Assembly (NCBI GenBank): GCA_036387335.1
Contig: DASVTZ010000178.1
Location: 1 to 61,739 of the forward strand
DNA from: Longimicrobium sp.
Lineage (GTDB): Bacteria > Gemmatimonadota > Gemmatimonadetes > Longimicrobiales > Longimicrobiaceae
Direction: 5' to 3'
Length of the DNA stretch: 61,739 bases
Both the position numbers and the translations under genes were made by a program. This document shows positions 7,754-16,072 of the stretch, piece by piece (position 1 is the stretch's first letter; each line of letters starts with the position of its first letter). Below the pieces are notes generated by a model that searched no databases, had not been told where the DNA came from, and worked only from the letters and a program-made list of their open reading frames with translations.

Positions 7754-8631
7754 CCCCGGCGGGGCTCCCCCCCGCCGCCGTATCCGCCTCGGTCCGCGCG
7801 GCGGATGGCATCCGCATCCACTACCTGACCTGGGCCGCCGCCCGCCCGCGCGCCGTCCTCCTCCTGTCGCACGGGCTGGGAGAGCACTCCGGCCGCTACG
7901 CCCCCTTCGCCGCCGCCCTGGTGGAGCGCGGCATCACCATGGCCGCCCTCGATCACCGCGGGCATGGGCGATCCTCCGGACAGCGCGGCCACGTCGATCG
8001 CTTCTCCCGCTTCGCCGAAGACTTCGAAGCCTTCCGCTCCGCCGTCGCCAAGAAGCTCCCCGCCGGTCTCCCCGTCTTCGTGCTGGGGCACTCGCTGGGC
8101 GGGCTGATCGTGATCCGCTGGCTCCAGGCGCACCGCGAAACGGGGGTGCGAGGCGTGATCCTCTCCGCGCCGCTGCTGGGCGTCGCGATCAAGGCGCCCG
8201 CGTGGAAGCTCGCCATCTCCGGCTTCCTTTCGCGCTGGCTGCCGAAGCTCCCCTTCACCAGCGGCGTGCACCCGGAGAAGCTCTCCACCGACGAGGCGTA
8301 CGTCCGCTCGTACCACGACGACCCGCTCGTCCACAGCCGCGTCACACCGCGCCTCTACACCGAGCTCCAGGCGGCCACCGTAGCCGCCTTCGCCGAGTGC
8401 TCCGTCCTGCGCGACCCCCCGACGCTCGTCCTGATCCCCGGCGACGACCAGATCGTGGACTCCGCCGCCGTCACGCGCTTCGCCGAATCGCTCCCCGGCG
8501 ACGTCACCATCCGCCACTACCCCGAGATGCGCCACGAGGTGCTCAACGAAGCCGACCGCGCGCGGCCCATCGGCGACGTGGTGGGGTGGGTGGAGGGGGC
8601 CCTCACCCCCCCAACCCCCCTCTCCCGATAA
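7750..8631 (+). CDS. Alpha/beta hydrolase, monoacylglycerol lipase / lysophospholipase type
   Basis: A 293-residue protein from GTG 7750, preceded by GGAGG and overlapping the pgsA stop by four bases. The oxyanion motif HGLGEHSGRY is at 41-50, the nucleophile elbow GHSLGG has Ser115, and the likely triad partners are Asp233 (PGDDQIVD) and His262 (MRHEVLNE). This matches the Hydrolase_4 family that cleaves monoacylglycerols or lysophospholipids. Adjacency to pgsA fits a lipid role. The last residues, ALTPPTPLSR and the stop, come from an intergenic repeat; the native end was probably shorter or different. Confidence 0.88.
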   Translation: MTPAGLPPAAVSASVRAADGIRIHYLTWAAARPRAVLLLSHGLGEHSGRYAPFAAALVERGITMAALDHRGHGRSSGQRGHVDRFSRFAEDFEAFRSAVAKKLPAGLPVFVLGHSLGGLIVIRWLQAHRETGVRGVILSAPLLGVAIKAPAWKLAISGFLSRWLPKLPFTSGVHPEKLSTDEAYVRSYHDDPLVHSRVTPRLYTELQAATVAAFAECSVLRDPPTLVLIPGDDQIVDSAAVTRFAESLPGDVTIRHYPEMRHEVLNEADRARPIGDVVGWVEGALTPPTPLSR

Positions 8632-8671
8632 CAGGAGAGGCTGGCGCCTCTGTTATCGAGAGAGGGGGGAG
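8603..8671 (+). repeat. GATAACA palindromic repeat, copy 1
   Basis: The element starts with CTCACCCCCCC and contains CCCTCTCCCGATAACAGGAG, a short spacer with GGCGCC, and CTGTTATCGAGAGAGGGGG. It is a long imperfect palindrome. Its left part codes for the C-terminal tail and stop of the hydrolase. The same element in inverted orientation lies at 8784-8850, and a relative is at 23261-23313. Confidence 0.7.
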
Positions 8672-8783
8672 TTTGTCGGCCAGCGGGGCGGAGGGTGGTG
8701 CCGGGGCGGGCACGGGCGGCCACGCGGGGCTGCCCCTACCAGGGATTTTCCGCGTCCCACATAGATCCCCGCGAGCGCCTCCC

Positions 8784-8850
8784 CCCTCTCTCGATAACAG
8801 AGGCGCCAGCCTCTCCTGTTATCGGGAGAGGGGGGCCGGGGGGGTGAGGG
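8784..8850 (-). repeat. GATAACA palindromic repeat, copy 2 (inverted)
   Basis: This is an inverted near-identical copy of 8603-8671. It codes for the last residues (ALTPPAPLSR) and stop of the glycosyltransferase on the minus strand. The two copies and the 110 bases between them could form a very large hairpin between the convergent genes and may act as a bidirectional terminator. The spacer between them also includes a fragment like the CACGCGGGGCTGCCCCTACC family. Confidence 0.7.
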
Positions 8851-9922
8851 CCTCCTCCGTCCGCTCCGCCGCGCGGTCCCACGTAAACCCCTGCGCGAAC
8901 TCCAGCGCGCCCGCGCCCAGACGCGCGACCTCCGCGGGGTCGCGTACCAGGCGCGCGAGGGCGGCGGCGAGGGCGCCGATGTCGCCGTGCGGGTACAGGA
9001 GGCCGGTCTGCTCGTGCACCACCGACTCGCGCAGCCCGGGCGAGTCGCTGGCGACGGAGGGGGTGCCGCAGGCGGCGGCCTCCATGTTGGTGATTCCCCA
9101 CCCCTCCTTGGGCGAGGCGAGCACGTTCGCCCAGCAGCTCCGCAGCAGCTCGCGCTTGCGCTCCTCCGTCACGAAGCCGGCGAACTCCACGCGGTCTCCC
9201 AATCCCAGCCGCTCCACCTCGGCGCGCAGGCGGGGCTCGTCGTCGCCGCGGCCGGCGATCACCAGGCGCGCGAGAGGGACGCGGGCAACGGCCTGGATCG
9301 CGTGGTCGATCCGCTTGTAGCGCTTGAGGCGGCCCACGTACAGGAACGTCGGCCGCAGCGTGCGCCCCACGGCCGGGTCGGGCGAGAAGAACTGCACGTC
9401 CACGCCGTTGTGGATGATGCGCATGTTTTCGCGCGGGAGGCCGCGGGCGGCGAGGTCGTCGGCGGTGCTCTCGGAGACGGCCTGCACGGGGACGCCGCGG
9501 TAGACGCGCGCAATGGGGCGCTCCATCAGCCAGGTGGCCGCCGCGAAGGGGACCGACGCCTCGCGGAACGCGGTGGAGCCGAACAGGTGGTGGACGAGGA
9601 GGACGAGCGGGCGGCGCACCCAGAGGGGCGTGTAGAGGGGCACCTTGTTGAGGTCCTCCACCACCACGTCCCACCCCTCGTTCGCCAGGTGGCGCAGGTA
9701 GTAGGGGCGCGCCGCCAGCGTGTACGAGTGGCGCCCGCCCACGCGGTGCACGTCGATCCCGTCGATCACCTCGCGGGCGGGCGCGCCGTCGTAGCCGGAC
9801 GCCAGAAGCGACACGCGGTGACCGCGTGCCGCCAGGCGTCCAAAGATCTCGTGGAGGTGCACCTCGGCCCCGCCGGCCTGCGGGTTGGTGCGGTCCTGCC
9901 AGTTGAGCACCAGCAGCTTCAC
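8819..9922 (-). CDS. Glycosyltransferase family 4 protein
   Basis: A 367-residue protein with the GT-B fold of retaining glycosyltransferases. The N-terminal half has the acceptor-side motif NPQAGGAEVHLHEIFGRLA. The C-terminal half has FLYVGRLKRYKRIDHAI and the nucleotide-sugar signature EGWGITNMEAAACGTP (E-x7-E). It probably transfers a sugar to a lipid or polysaccharide acceptor; the exact substrate cannot be read. It overlaps the nusB stop by four bases (ATGA) and is the last gene of the riboflavin operon. The tail ALTPPAPLSR is encoded by the inverted repeat, matching the tail of the convergent hydrolase. Confidence 0.85.
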   Translation of the reverse strand: MKLLVLNWQDRTNPQAGGAEVHLHEIFGRLAARGHRVSLLASGYDGAPAREVIDGIDVHRVGGRHSYTLAARPYYLRHLANEGWDVVVEDLNKVPLYTPLWVRRPLVLLVHHLFGSTAFREASVPFAAATWLMERPIARVYRGVPVQAVSESTADDLAARGLPRENMRIIHNGVDVQFFSPDPAVGRTLRPTFLYVGRLKRYKRIDHAIQAVARVPLARLVIAGRGDDEPRLRAEVERLGLGDRVEFAGFVTEERKRELLRSCWANVLASPKEGWGITNMEAAACGTPSVASDSPGLRESVVHEQTGLLYPHGDIGALAAALARLVRDPAEVARLGAGALEFAQGFTWDRAAERTEEALTPPAPLSR

Positions 9923-10356
9923 CGGGGGGCGCTCCCCTCCTCCGGGGCCACGCGGCGCATCACCGCGTCCAGCACGCCGTTCACGAAGCGCGGGCTCTCG
10001 TGCGTCCCGTACTTCTCCGCCAGCATCACCATCTCGCGGATGGTGATGCGCGGCGCCACGTCGTCCACGAAGAGCATCTCCGCCACGCCCAGGCGCAGGA
10101 TGTTGCGGTCGATCACCGAGAGGCGGCCCATCCGCCAGTTGGTGAGCGAGTCCTCCACCAGCCCGTCCACGCGGCGCAGGTTGCTGGACACGAGCCGCAC
10201 CAGCACCTCCGCGTACGGCCGGTTCTGCGCCGACACGTTGAGGGTGGAGAAGAGCTCCACCAGCACCCGCATCATCTCTTCGGGGATGGCGCCGCGGGCT
10301 TCCCAGGCGTACAGCGCCTGCAGCGCCCAGCCGCGTGCGCGGCTGCGGTTACGCAC
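9919..10356 (-). CDS. nusB: Transcription antitermination factor NusB
   Basis: A 145-residue, all-helical RNA-binding protein that with NusE (S10) recognises boxA in rRNA leaders and supports processive antitermination. The N-terminal [16 protein letters not shown] and the C-terminal half, with [25 protein letters not shown] and [10 protein letters not shown], are characteristic of the family. It overlaps ribH by 8 bases upstream and the glycosyltransferase by 4 bases downstream. The ribH-nusB order is common across bacteria. Confidence 0.93.
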   Translation of the reverse strand: MRNRSRARGWALQALYAWEARGAIPEEMMRVLVELFSTLNVSAQNRPYAEVLVRLVSSNLRRVDGLVEDSLTNWRMGRLSVIDRNILRLGVAEMLFVDDVAPRITIREMVMLAEKYGTHESPRFVNGVLDAVMRRVAPEEGSAPR

Positions 10357-10831
10357 CGGCGTCCTCCGCGTCCAGCCGTGCGAAGAGGTCCGCCATCTCG
10401 ATGGCCGCCGCCGCCGCGTCCCAACCCTTGTTCCCCGCCTTGGTGCCCGCCCGCTCGATCGCCTGCTCGATGGTGTCGGTGGTCAGCACGCCGTTGATCA
10501 CCGGCATCCCGTGCTGCTGCGCGACGGCCCCGGTGCCGCTGGCCGCGTGCCCCGCCACGTAGTCGAAGTGGGGCGTGGCGCCGCGGATCACGCAGCCAAG
10601 GGCGATCAGGGCGTCGAACCTCCCCGTGCGCGCCAGCCGGTCGAGCGCGGTGGGGATCTCCCACGCGCCGGGGACCCACGCCACCTCGATGTCGTCGTCC
10701 GACGCGCCGTGCCTCACCAGGCAGTCGCGGGCGCCGGCCAGCAGCGGCCGCGTGATCAGCTCGTTGAAGCGGGCCACGACGATCCCGAAGCGCCGCCCGT
10801 CTGCCCTGAGGTGCCCCTGATGCTCTTTCAT
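10349..10831 (-). CDS. ribH: 6,7-dimethyl-8-ribityllumazine synthase
   Basis: A 160-residue enzyme that condenses 5-amino-6-ribitylaminouracil with 3,4-dihydroxy-2-butanone 4-phosphate, the penultimate step of riboflavin synthesis. It shows [40 protein letters not shown] and the [11 protein letters not shown] segment, all active-site regions of the family. The ATG overlaps the ribBA stop as ATGA, and the 3' end overlaps nusB by 8 bases, implying translational coupling. The family forms 60-subunit capsids or pentamers. Confidence 0.95.
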   Translation of the reverse strand: MKEHQGHLRADGRRFGIVVARFNELITRPLLAGARDCLVRHGASDDDIEVAWVPGAWEIPTALDRLARTGRFDALIALGCVIRGATPHFDYVAGHAASGTGAVAQQHGMPVINGVLTTDTIEQAIERAGTKAGNKGWDAAAAAIEMADLFARLDAEDAGA

Positions 10832-12129
10832 GCCGGCTGTTCGTCCTGGCCGAGGATTGGTGGCTCCTCGCCCTCGTCGGGCGGGAGCTTCTCGCCGTCT
10901 TCGGGCGGGTGCTCCCCGTCCTCGTCGGGCGCGAAGAGGTGGCCCATCTTGTCGCGCTTGGTGTTCAGGTAGTCCGCGTTGTGCGGGTTCGGCTTCACCT
11001 CCAGCGGCACCTGCTCCGCAACGGAGAGGCCGTAGCCGTCCAGCCCCACGATCTTCTTGGGGTTGTTGGTCAGGAAGCGCACCGACGTCAGCCCCACGTC
11101 CAGCAGGATCTGCGCGCCGATCCCGTAGTCGCGCAGGTCCGGGCGGAAGCCGAGCGCCTCGTTGGCTTCCACCGTGTCCAGCCCCTGGTCCTGCAGGTTG
11201 TAGGCGCGCAGCTTGTTCACCAGCCCGATCCCCCGCCCTTCCTGGCGCAGGTACACGATCACGCCGTGCCCCTCGCCGCTGATCTGCTGCATGGCGGCGT
11301 CCAGCTGCTCGCCGCAGTCGCAGCGCAGCGAGTGGAAGACGTCGCCCGTGAGGCACTCCGAGTGCATCCGCACCAGCGTCCCCGCCCTTCCCTCCACGTC
11401 GCCCTTGATCATGGCGACGTGCTCGTGCTGGTCCACGTCGTTGCGGTACGCGATCATCCGCCACTCGCCGTAGGGCGTGGGGATGGTGGCCTCGGCCGCG
11501 CGGTGCACCAGCCGCTCGCGCTTGAGCCGGTACGCCACGATCTGCGCGACGGTGATGAACTTCATCCCGTGCAGCGCCGCGAACTCCTCCAGCTCCGGAC
11601 GGCGCGCCATGCTGCCGTCCTCGTTCATGATCTCGCAGATCACCCCGCCCGGCGGGAGGCCGGCCAGGCGCGCCAGGTCCACCGACGCCTCGGTCTGCCC
11701 CACGCGCCGCAGCACGCCGCCGGCGCGTGCACGAAGCGGAAAGACGTGCCCCGGCCGCCGCAGGTCGCTGGGCACGGTCGCCGGGTCCATGCACACCTGG
11801 ATCGTCTTGGCTCGGTCGCTGGCGCTGATCCCCGTCGTCACCCCGAACTTGTGCGCCGCATCGACGGACACGGTGAAGGCGGTGGTGAGCGCCTCCGTGT
11901 TGTTCTCGGTCATCTGGCGGAGGTCCAGCTCGTCCGCCCTTTCCGCCGTCAGCGCCAGGCAGATGAGGCCGCGCGCGTGCGTGGCCATGAAGTTGATGAT
12001 CTCGGGCGTCACGAGCGAGGCCGCGCACACGAGGTCGCCCTCGTTCTCGCGGTCCTCGTCGTCCGCCACGATGACCATCTTGCCGTCGCGTATGTCCTGA
12101 ATCGCGTCTTCGACGCGGGAGAAGCTCAT
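10828..12129 (-). CDS. ribBA: Bifunctional DHBP synthase / GTP cyclohydrolase II
   Basis: A 433-residue fusion that supplies both precursors of riboflavin. The N-terminal DHBP synthase half (about 1-200) has [22 protein letters not shown] and the [12 protein letters not shown] motif. The C-terminal GTP cyclohydrolase II half has the zinc site [25 protein letters not shown] and LTNNPKK. Both halves keep their catalytic residues, so both look active. After residue about 400 is an acidic, Pro-rich tail that is not part of either domain. It follows ribE after a 93-base spacer with an iterated repeat. Confidence 0.95.
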   Translation of the reverse strand: MSFSRVEDAIQDIRDGKMVIVADDEDRENEGDLVCAASLVTPEIINFMATHARGLICLALTAERADELDLRQMTENNTEALTTAFTVSVDAAHKFGVTTGISASDRAKTIQVCMDPATVPSDLRRPGHVFPLRARAGGVLRRVGQTEASVDLARLAGLPPGGVICEIMNEDGSMARRPELEEFAALHGMKFITVAQIVAYRLKRERLVHRAAEATIPTPYGEWRMIAYRNDVDQHEHVAMIKGDVEGRAGTLVRMHSECLTGDVFHSLRCDCGEQLDAAMQQISGEGHGVIVYLRQEGRGIGLVNKLRAYNLQDQGLDTVEANEALGFRPDLRDYGIGAQILLDVGLTSVRFLTNNPKKIVGLDGYGLSVAEQVPLEVKPNPHNADYLNTKRDKMGHLFAPDEDGEHPPEDGEKLPPDEGEEPPILGQDEQPA

Positions 12130-12149
12130 CTCAGAAAAGCCTTGAACAG

Positions 12150-12232
12150 AAGTGCGTTAGTGCGTTAGTGCGGAAGTGCGTTAGCGATCGCGCTGTACAA
12201 ACGCACTCACGCACTAACGCACTCACGCACCT
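12150..12232. repeat. Iterated GTGCGTTA repeat in the rib operon
   Basis: The left half reads AGTGCGTTAGTGCGTTAGTG with a further copy after GCGGA. After a GCGATCGC centre, the right half has ACGCACTCACGCACTAACGC and on, which is the reverse complement pattern. The whole forms an imperfect palindrome of about 80 bases between ribE and ribBA. The right edge extends into the ribE stop codon. A relative with AGTGCCAAGTGCC units lies at 48283-48313. Confidence 0.65.
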
Positions 12233-12870
12233 TCTCCATAACCCCATGCGCGCCGCACGTTCGCCGCCGCGCCGCCCGCGGGCGCGCCCAGCAGATGCCG
12301 AACGTACTTCCCGATCGTGTCGCCCTCCAGGTTCACCTCGTCGCCCACGCGCACGTCGGCCAGGTTGGTGTGGTCCCAGGTGTGGGGGATGATGGAGACC
12401 TGGCACACCCCCGGCGCGGGGACCTCGTTCACGGTCAGCGAGATGCCGTTGAGAGTGATGGAGCCGTGCAGCACCGTCACCGCCGCGACGTCCTCGGGCA
12501 GGGAGAAGTCGATCAGCACCAGCTCGCCGCGATGCTCGATGGAGGCGACGCGGCCGACGCCGTCCACGTGACCCTGCACGATGTGGCCGCCCAGCCGCGC
12601 GCCCAGCGCCATCGCCCGCTCCAGGTTCACGCGGCGCCCGCGCGTGAACCCGCCCAGCGTGGTGCGGCCGAGCGTCGTGCCCACGGCCTCCACGGTGAAG
12701 CCGTCGGGGCGGATCTCGGTGGCGGTCAGGCAGACGCCGTCCACCGCGATGCTGTCGCCCAGCCGCATCCCCTCCAGCACCGTCCCGCAGGCGATGTGGA
12801 AGATGCGCCCGCCGCGGTCCTCGCGCACGTCCGTCAGGGTGCCGATCTCTTCGATGATGCCGGTGAACAT
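12223..12870 (-). CDS. ribE: Riboflavin synthase, alpha subunit
   Basis: A 215-residue enzyme that dismutates two lumazine molecules into riboflavin and the ribitylaminouracil. It has the two tandem lumazine-binding barrels of the family: the first from MFTGIIEEIGTL with DSIAVDGVCLTAT, and the second from HIVQGHVDGVGRV with LNGISLTVNEV. ATG 12870 lies 8 bases after the ribD stop. The C-terminus (about 15 residues after GKYVRHLLG) is Ala/Gly-rich, and its stop falls at the edge of the iterated repeat. Confidence 0.95.
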   Translation of the reverse strand: MFTGIIEEIGTLTDVREDRGGRIFHIACGTVLEGMRLGDSIAVDGVCLTATEIRPDGFTVEAVGTTLGRTTLGGFTRGRRVNLERAMALGARLGGHIVQGHVDGVGRVASIEHRGELVLIDFSLPEDVAAVTVLHGSITLNGISLTVNEVPAPGVCQVSIIPHTWDHTNLADVRVGDEVNLEGDTIGKYVRHLLGAPAGGAAANVRRAWGYGEGA

Positions 12871-12878
12871 CTTCCCGA

Positions 12879-13958
12879 TTACCGCGCCAGTGTGATCAGC
12901 GTGTCCGCGCCGAAGCTCCGCGTGTCCAGCCGGCGCCAGCGGTGCGCCCGCGCGATGTCCGCGTTCTCCAGCCCCGCGAACGCGCCGAGGCCGCCCGGGC
13001 CCAGGAAGAGCGGCGCGTAGAACAGGTACAGACGGTCCACCACCCCCGCGCGCAGCATCTCGCTGGCCAGCGTCGCGCCGCCCTCCACGAAAAGCGAGCC
13101 GATGCCTGCATCGCGCAACGCCCGCAGCCCATCGTGCACGTTGCCGGCGCGCAGCACCCGCACGCCCCGGGTCTCCAGTCCCGCGGCGTGCTCGGCGGGC
13201 GGAACGGTGCCGGCGACCACCATCACCGGCACCTCGCGGGCCGTCGTGACGAGCGAGCTCTCCAGCGGCAGGCGCAGTCGGCGGTCGAACACCACCCGCA
13301 CCGGCGGCACCCGCGGCTCCACCTCGCCGCGCACGGTGAGCTTGGGGTCGTCCGCGAGCGCCGTGCCCGATCCCACCGCCACCGCGTCGAAGCCGGCGCG
13401 CAGGCGGTGCACCTCGTTGCGGGCTTCCTCTCCCGTGATCCACACCGAGCTTCCCGCGTGGTCGGCGATGCGCCCGTCCAGCGTCAGCGCCAGCTTCAGC
13501 GCCACGAACGGCCGCTCCGCGCCCGCCGGCGAGTGCGTGTGGAAGAAGACGGCGTTCTGGTCGCGCGCCTCCTCCGCCATCACCCCGTCGAGCACCTCCA
13601 CCCCCGCCGCGCGCAGCACCTCGCCCCCGCCCGCGGCCTTCGGATTGGGATCGGCGGCGGCAAACACCACGCGGCGGATGCCGGCGGCGAGGAGGGCACC
13701 GGTGCAGGGCGGCGTCTTGCCGTGGTGGCTGCACGGCTCCAGCGTCACGAAAGCGGTGGCGCCCCAGGCCGCCTCGCCGGCGGCCCGGAGCGCCTCGACC
13801 TCCGCGTGGGGACGTCCGTACTCCGTGTGCCATCCCTCGCCCACCCGCTCGCCGTCGCGGACGATGACGGCGCCCACCAGCGGGTTCGGCGCCACGCGCC
13901 CCCATCCGCGCCCCGCCAGCTCCAGGGCCCGCGCCATCCAGCGGGCGTCGTCGCTCAT
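12879..13958 (-). CDS. ribD: Riboflavin deaminase/reductase RibD
   Basis: A 359-residue bifunctional enzyme for the second and third steps of riboflavin synthesis. The N-terminal deaminase has the zinc site HAEVEAL and PCSHHGKTPPC. The C-terminal reductase starts near PFVALKLALTLDGRIA and ends with LFVEGGATLA and the terminal TLITLAR. It starts 4 bases after the outer-membrane protein gene, so it is read from the promoter of the long minus-strand unit. No FMN riboswitch was seen upstream. Confidence 0.95.
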   Translation of the reverse strand: MSDDARWMARALELAGRGWGRVAPNPLVGAVIVRDGERVGEGWHTEYGRPHAEVEALRAAGEAAWGATAFVTLEPCSHHGKTPPCTGALLAAGIRRVVFAAADPNPKAAGGGEVLRAAGVEVLDGVMAEEARDQNAVFFHTHSPAGAERPFVALKLALTLDGRIADHAGSSVWITGEEARNEVHRLRAGFDAVAVGSGTALADDPKLTVRGEVEPRVPPVRVVFDRRLRLPLESSLVTTAREVPVMVVAGTVPPAEHAAGLETRGVRVLRAGNVHDGLRALRDAGIGSLFVEGGATLASEMLRAGVVDRLYLFYAPLFLGPGGLGAFAGLENADIARAHRWRRLDTRSFGADTLITLAR

Positions 13959-13962
13959 CCGC

Positions 13963-15021
13963 TCAGAGCGACAGGCGCGCGCCGAGGCTGCCGAAGAACG
14001 TCCCCCGCTTCGGATCGAAGTCGCTCTGCGCCGGGAACCCGGCGATCGGATCCTGTCCCTGCATCCACCCCGCCTCGGCCACGATGGAGCCGACCAGCAG
14101 CGTGAACGACCCGTTCAGGAAGGCGGACCAGCGGTCGTTGTCCACCGCGACGTCGTTCAGCCGGTAGATGGTGGTCGGCGTGAACGCGAGTGGCGGCGGC
14201 CCCTGGAAGGCGATGTTGCCGTCCGTTTCGAAACGGTCGTACCCCACACCCCCCGTAAGGCCGAGCCCCAGGACACGCTTGCTGATCGCGGCGCGCGCGC
14301 TGACGTTCGTCAGTCCGAACTCGATCTCGCCGAAGTCGTCGTTGGGGCCGCCTGTGCACACGCGCCCGTTCGGCTCGCCCGGAAACGGCGCTTCCTCCCC
14401 CTCGCAGACGTCGCCGAACTGCAGGTCGCCCATCTTGCGGTACATCACGGACACCGAGACGCCCGGCGTGATGAACGACTCGCGCAGGAGCCCCACCCGC
14501 GCCCCCGCGCCCCAGGAGAACGGGTTCTTTTCGAGCCCTTCCACCCCCGCCAGCGACACGGGGAGGATGGTGGCGCTCCCGAGCAGGTCGATGGAACCGA
14601 AGCCGCCCACCATCGGCGCCAGGCTGACGCCGGGGAAGACGCCGATCGACACGTTGCCGCCCACGGCCGGCGCCGGAAAGGTGAACTCGTCCAGCCCCAC
14701 CTCGTCGCTCGTCGAGTTCTCCTCGCGGATGTCGGGGAGGTGCGCCAGCACCACGTTCAGCCGCAGCCCCGCGCTCACGCGGGGAAGAAGCCCCAGCCGC
14801 ACGCCGCCGGTGCTGGCCGTGCCCAGCGTCGGGTTGCCGCCCGCCATCAGGATGCCGAGCTGCGGCTGAGCCGCATCCACCGCCTGCGCCACCGCGGCGC
14901 AGCGGCTCCGCAGAGTCGCGTTGCCGCTGAACTGCTCGCCGCAGACCGTGTCGATGTCGTTCTGAGCCGCCAACGGCGCGGCGAAAGCAACCGCCAGGGC
15001 GGCCGCGAGGGTGCGCTTCAT
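13963..15021 (-). CDS. Predicted outer-membrane beta-barrel protein
   Basis: A 352-residue exported protein. Residues 1-20 form a signal peptide ending in PLAAQ, a typical cleavage site. The mature part alternates hydrophobic and polar residues in many Gly-rich strands. Two Cys pairs (C27/C41 and C204/C222) may form disulphides. The C-terminus GARLSL resembles an outer-membrane assembly signal but ends in Leu rather than Phe. GGAGG lies 4 bases before ATG. It sits between purM and ribD with gaps of 10 and 4 bases, an unusual place for such a gene. No substrate can be predicted. Confidence 0.75.
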   Translation of the reverse strand: MKRTLAAALAVAFAAPLAAQNDIDTVCGEQFSGNATLRSRCAAVAQAVDAAQPQLGILMAGGNPTLGTASTGGVRLGLLPRVSAGLRLNVVLAHLPDIREENSTSDEVGLDEFTFPAPAVGGNVSIGVFPGVSLAPMVGGFGSIDLLGSATILPVSLAGVEGLEKNPFSWGAGARVGLLRESFITPGVSVSVMYRKMGDLQFGDVCEGEEAPFPGEPNGRVCTGGPNDDFGEIEFGLTNVSARAAISKRVLGLGLTGGVGYDRFETDGNIAFQGPPPLAFTPTTIYRLNDVAVDNDRWSAFLNGSFTLLVGSIVAEAGWMQGQDPIAGFPAQSDFDPKRGTFFGSLGARLSL

Positions 15022-15031
15022 CGTACCTCCA

Positions 15032-16072
15032 TCACTCCAGTATCACGTTGCGTTCGCCGGGGACGATCTCCCCCGCGATCCAGGCCGCCTCGCCCGCCTC
15101 GTTCAATGCGCCGGCCACCTCGTCGGCATCCTCCGCCGCGACGACGGCCACCATCCCCACGCCCATGTTGAAAGCGCGGAACATCTCCATGCGCTCCACC
15201 CCGCCCTCGCGCTGCAGCACGCGGAACGCCGCCGGCACCTCCCACGACGCCGTGCGGATGCGCGCGGCCGTTGCCTCGGGCAGGATGCGCGGCACGTTGT
15301 CCGTCAGCCCGCCGCCCGTGATGTGCGCCAGCCCGCGCAGGACTCCGCGCTCCAGCAGAGGCGTCAGCGGCCGCAGGTAGGAGCGGTGCACGCGCAGCAG
15401 CACGTCGGCCACGCTGCCTTCTTCATCCGGAAACGCATCGTCCGGCGCCAACCCCATGCGGTCGAACAGGATACGCCTCGCCAGCGAATAGCCGTTGGTG
15501 TGCAGCCCGTTGGACGCGAGCGCCACGATCACGTCGCCAGCACGGATCGCGCGGCCGTCGAGCACGCGGTCCTCCTCCACCACGCCCACGATGGTGCCCG
15601 CCAGGTCGTACTCGCCGGGCGAGTACATGTCCGGCATCTCCGCCGTCTCGCCGCCGAGCAGCGCGCACCCGTTCTCGCGGCACCCGCGCGCCACGCCGGA
15701 CACGAGCTCCTCCACCACGCCCGGCTCCAACCGTCCGACGCCGACGTAGTCGAGGAAGAAGAGCGGCCGCGCCCCCTGCACCAGGATGTCGTTGACGCAG
15801 TGGTTGACGAGGTCCTCGCCCACCGTGCCGTGGCGGCCCGTGGTGAAGGCGACCTTGAGCTTCGTGCCCACGCCATCGGTGCTGGCCACCAGCACCGGCC
15901 GCCGCACGTCCGCCGGCACGCGAAAGAGGCCGCCGAAGGAGCCGAGCTCCGAGAGCGTGTCCGGCGTGGCGGTGGAGCGCACGAGCGCCGCCACCCCCTT
16001 CATGGCGTGCGCCGCCGCGTCGATGTCGCCGCCGGCGGCGCGGTACGACAGCCCCGGGGCGGTGTCAGACAC
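15032..16072 (-). CDS. purM: Phosphoribosylformylglycinamidine cyclo-ligase
   Basis: A 346-residue enzyme (AIR synthetase) that closes the imidazole ring in purine synthesis using ATP. Typical stretches are VLVASTDGVGTKLKVAF, VNDILVQGARPLFFLDY, GGETAEMPDMY and HITGGGLTDNVPRIL. Length matches the family. It overlaps the upstream kinase gene by 8 bases and is followed by the outer-membrane protein gene. Purine synthesis next to riboflavin synthesis makes sense because GTP is the riboflavin precursor, though no regulation is visible. Confidence 0.95.
   Translation of the reverse strand: MSDTAPGLSYRAAGGDIDAAAHAMKGVAALVRSTATPDTLSELGSFGGLFRVPADVRRPVLVASTDGVGTKLKVAFTTGRHGTVGEDLVNHCVNDILVQGARPLFFLDYVGVGRLEPGVVEELVSGVARGCRENGCALLGGETAEMPDMYSPGEYDLAGTIVGVVEEDRVLDGRAIRAGDVIVALASNGLHTNGYSLARRILFDRMGLAPDDAFPDEEGSVADVLLRVHRSYLRPLTPLLERGVLRGLAHITGGGLTDNVPRILPEATAARIRTASWEVPAAFRVLQREGGVERMEMFRAFNMGVGMVAVVAAEDADEVAGALNEAGEAAWIAGEIVPGERNVILE

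Noticed and set aside
8603-8850. Terminal inverted repeats of an insertion sequence
   Set aside because: The 110 bases between the copies hold no transposase frame; a non-coding repeat pair is the simpler reading.
9919-12028. A single large fusion frame over ribH and ribBA on the minus strand
   Set aside because: The ribH frame runs open into the ribBA region by chance; both proteins have clear independent starts with an ATGA overlap.
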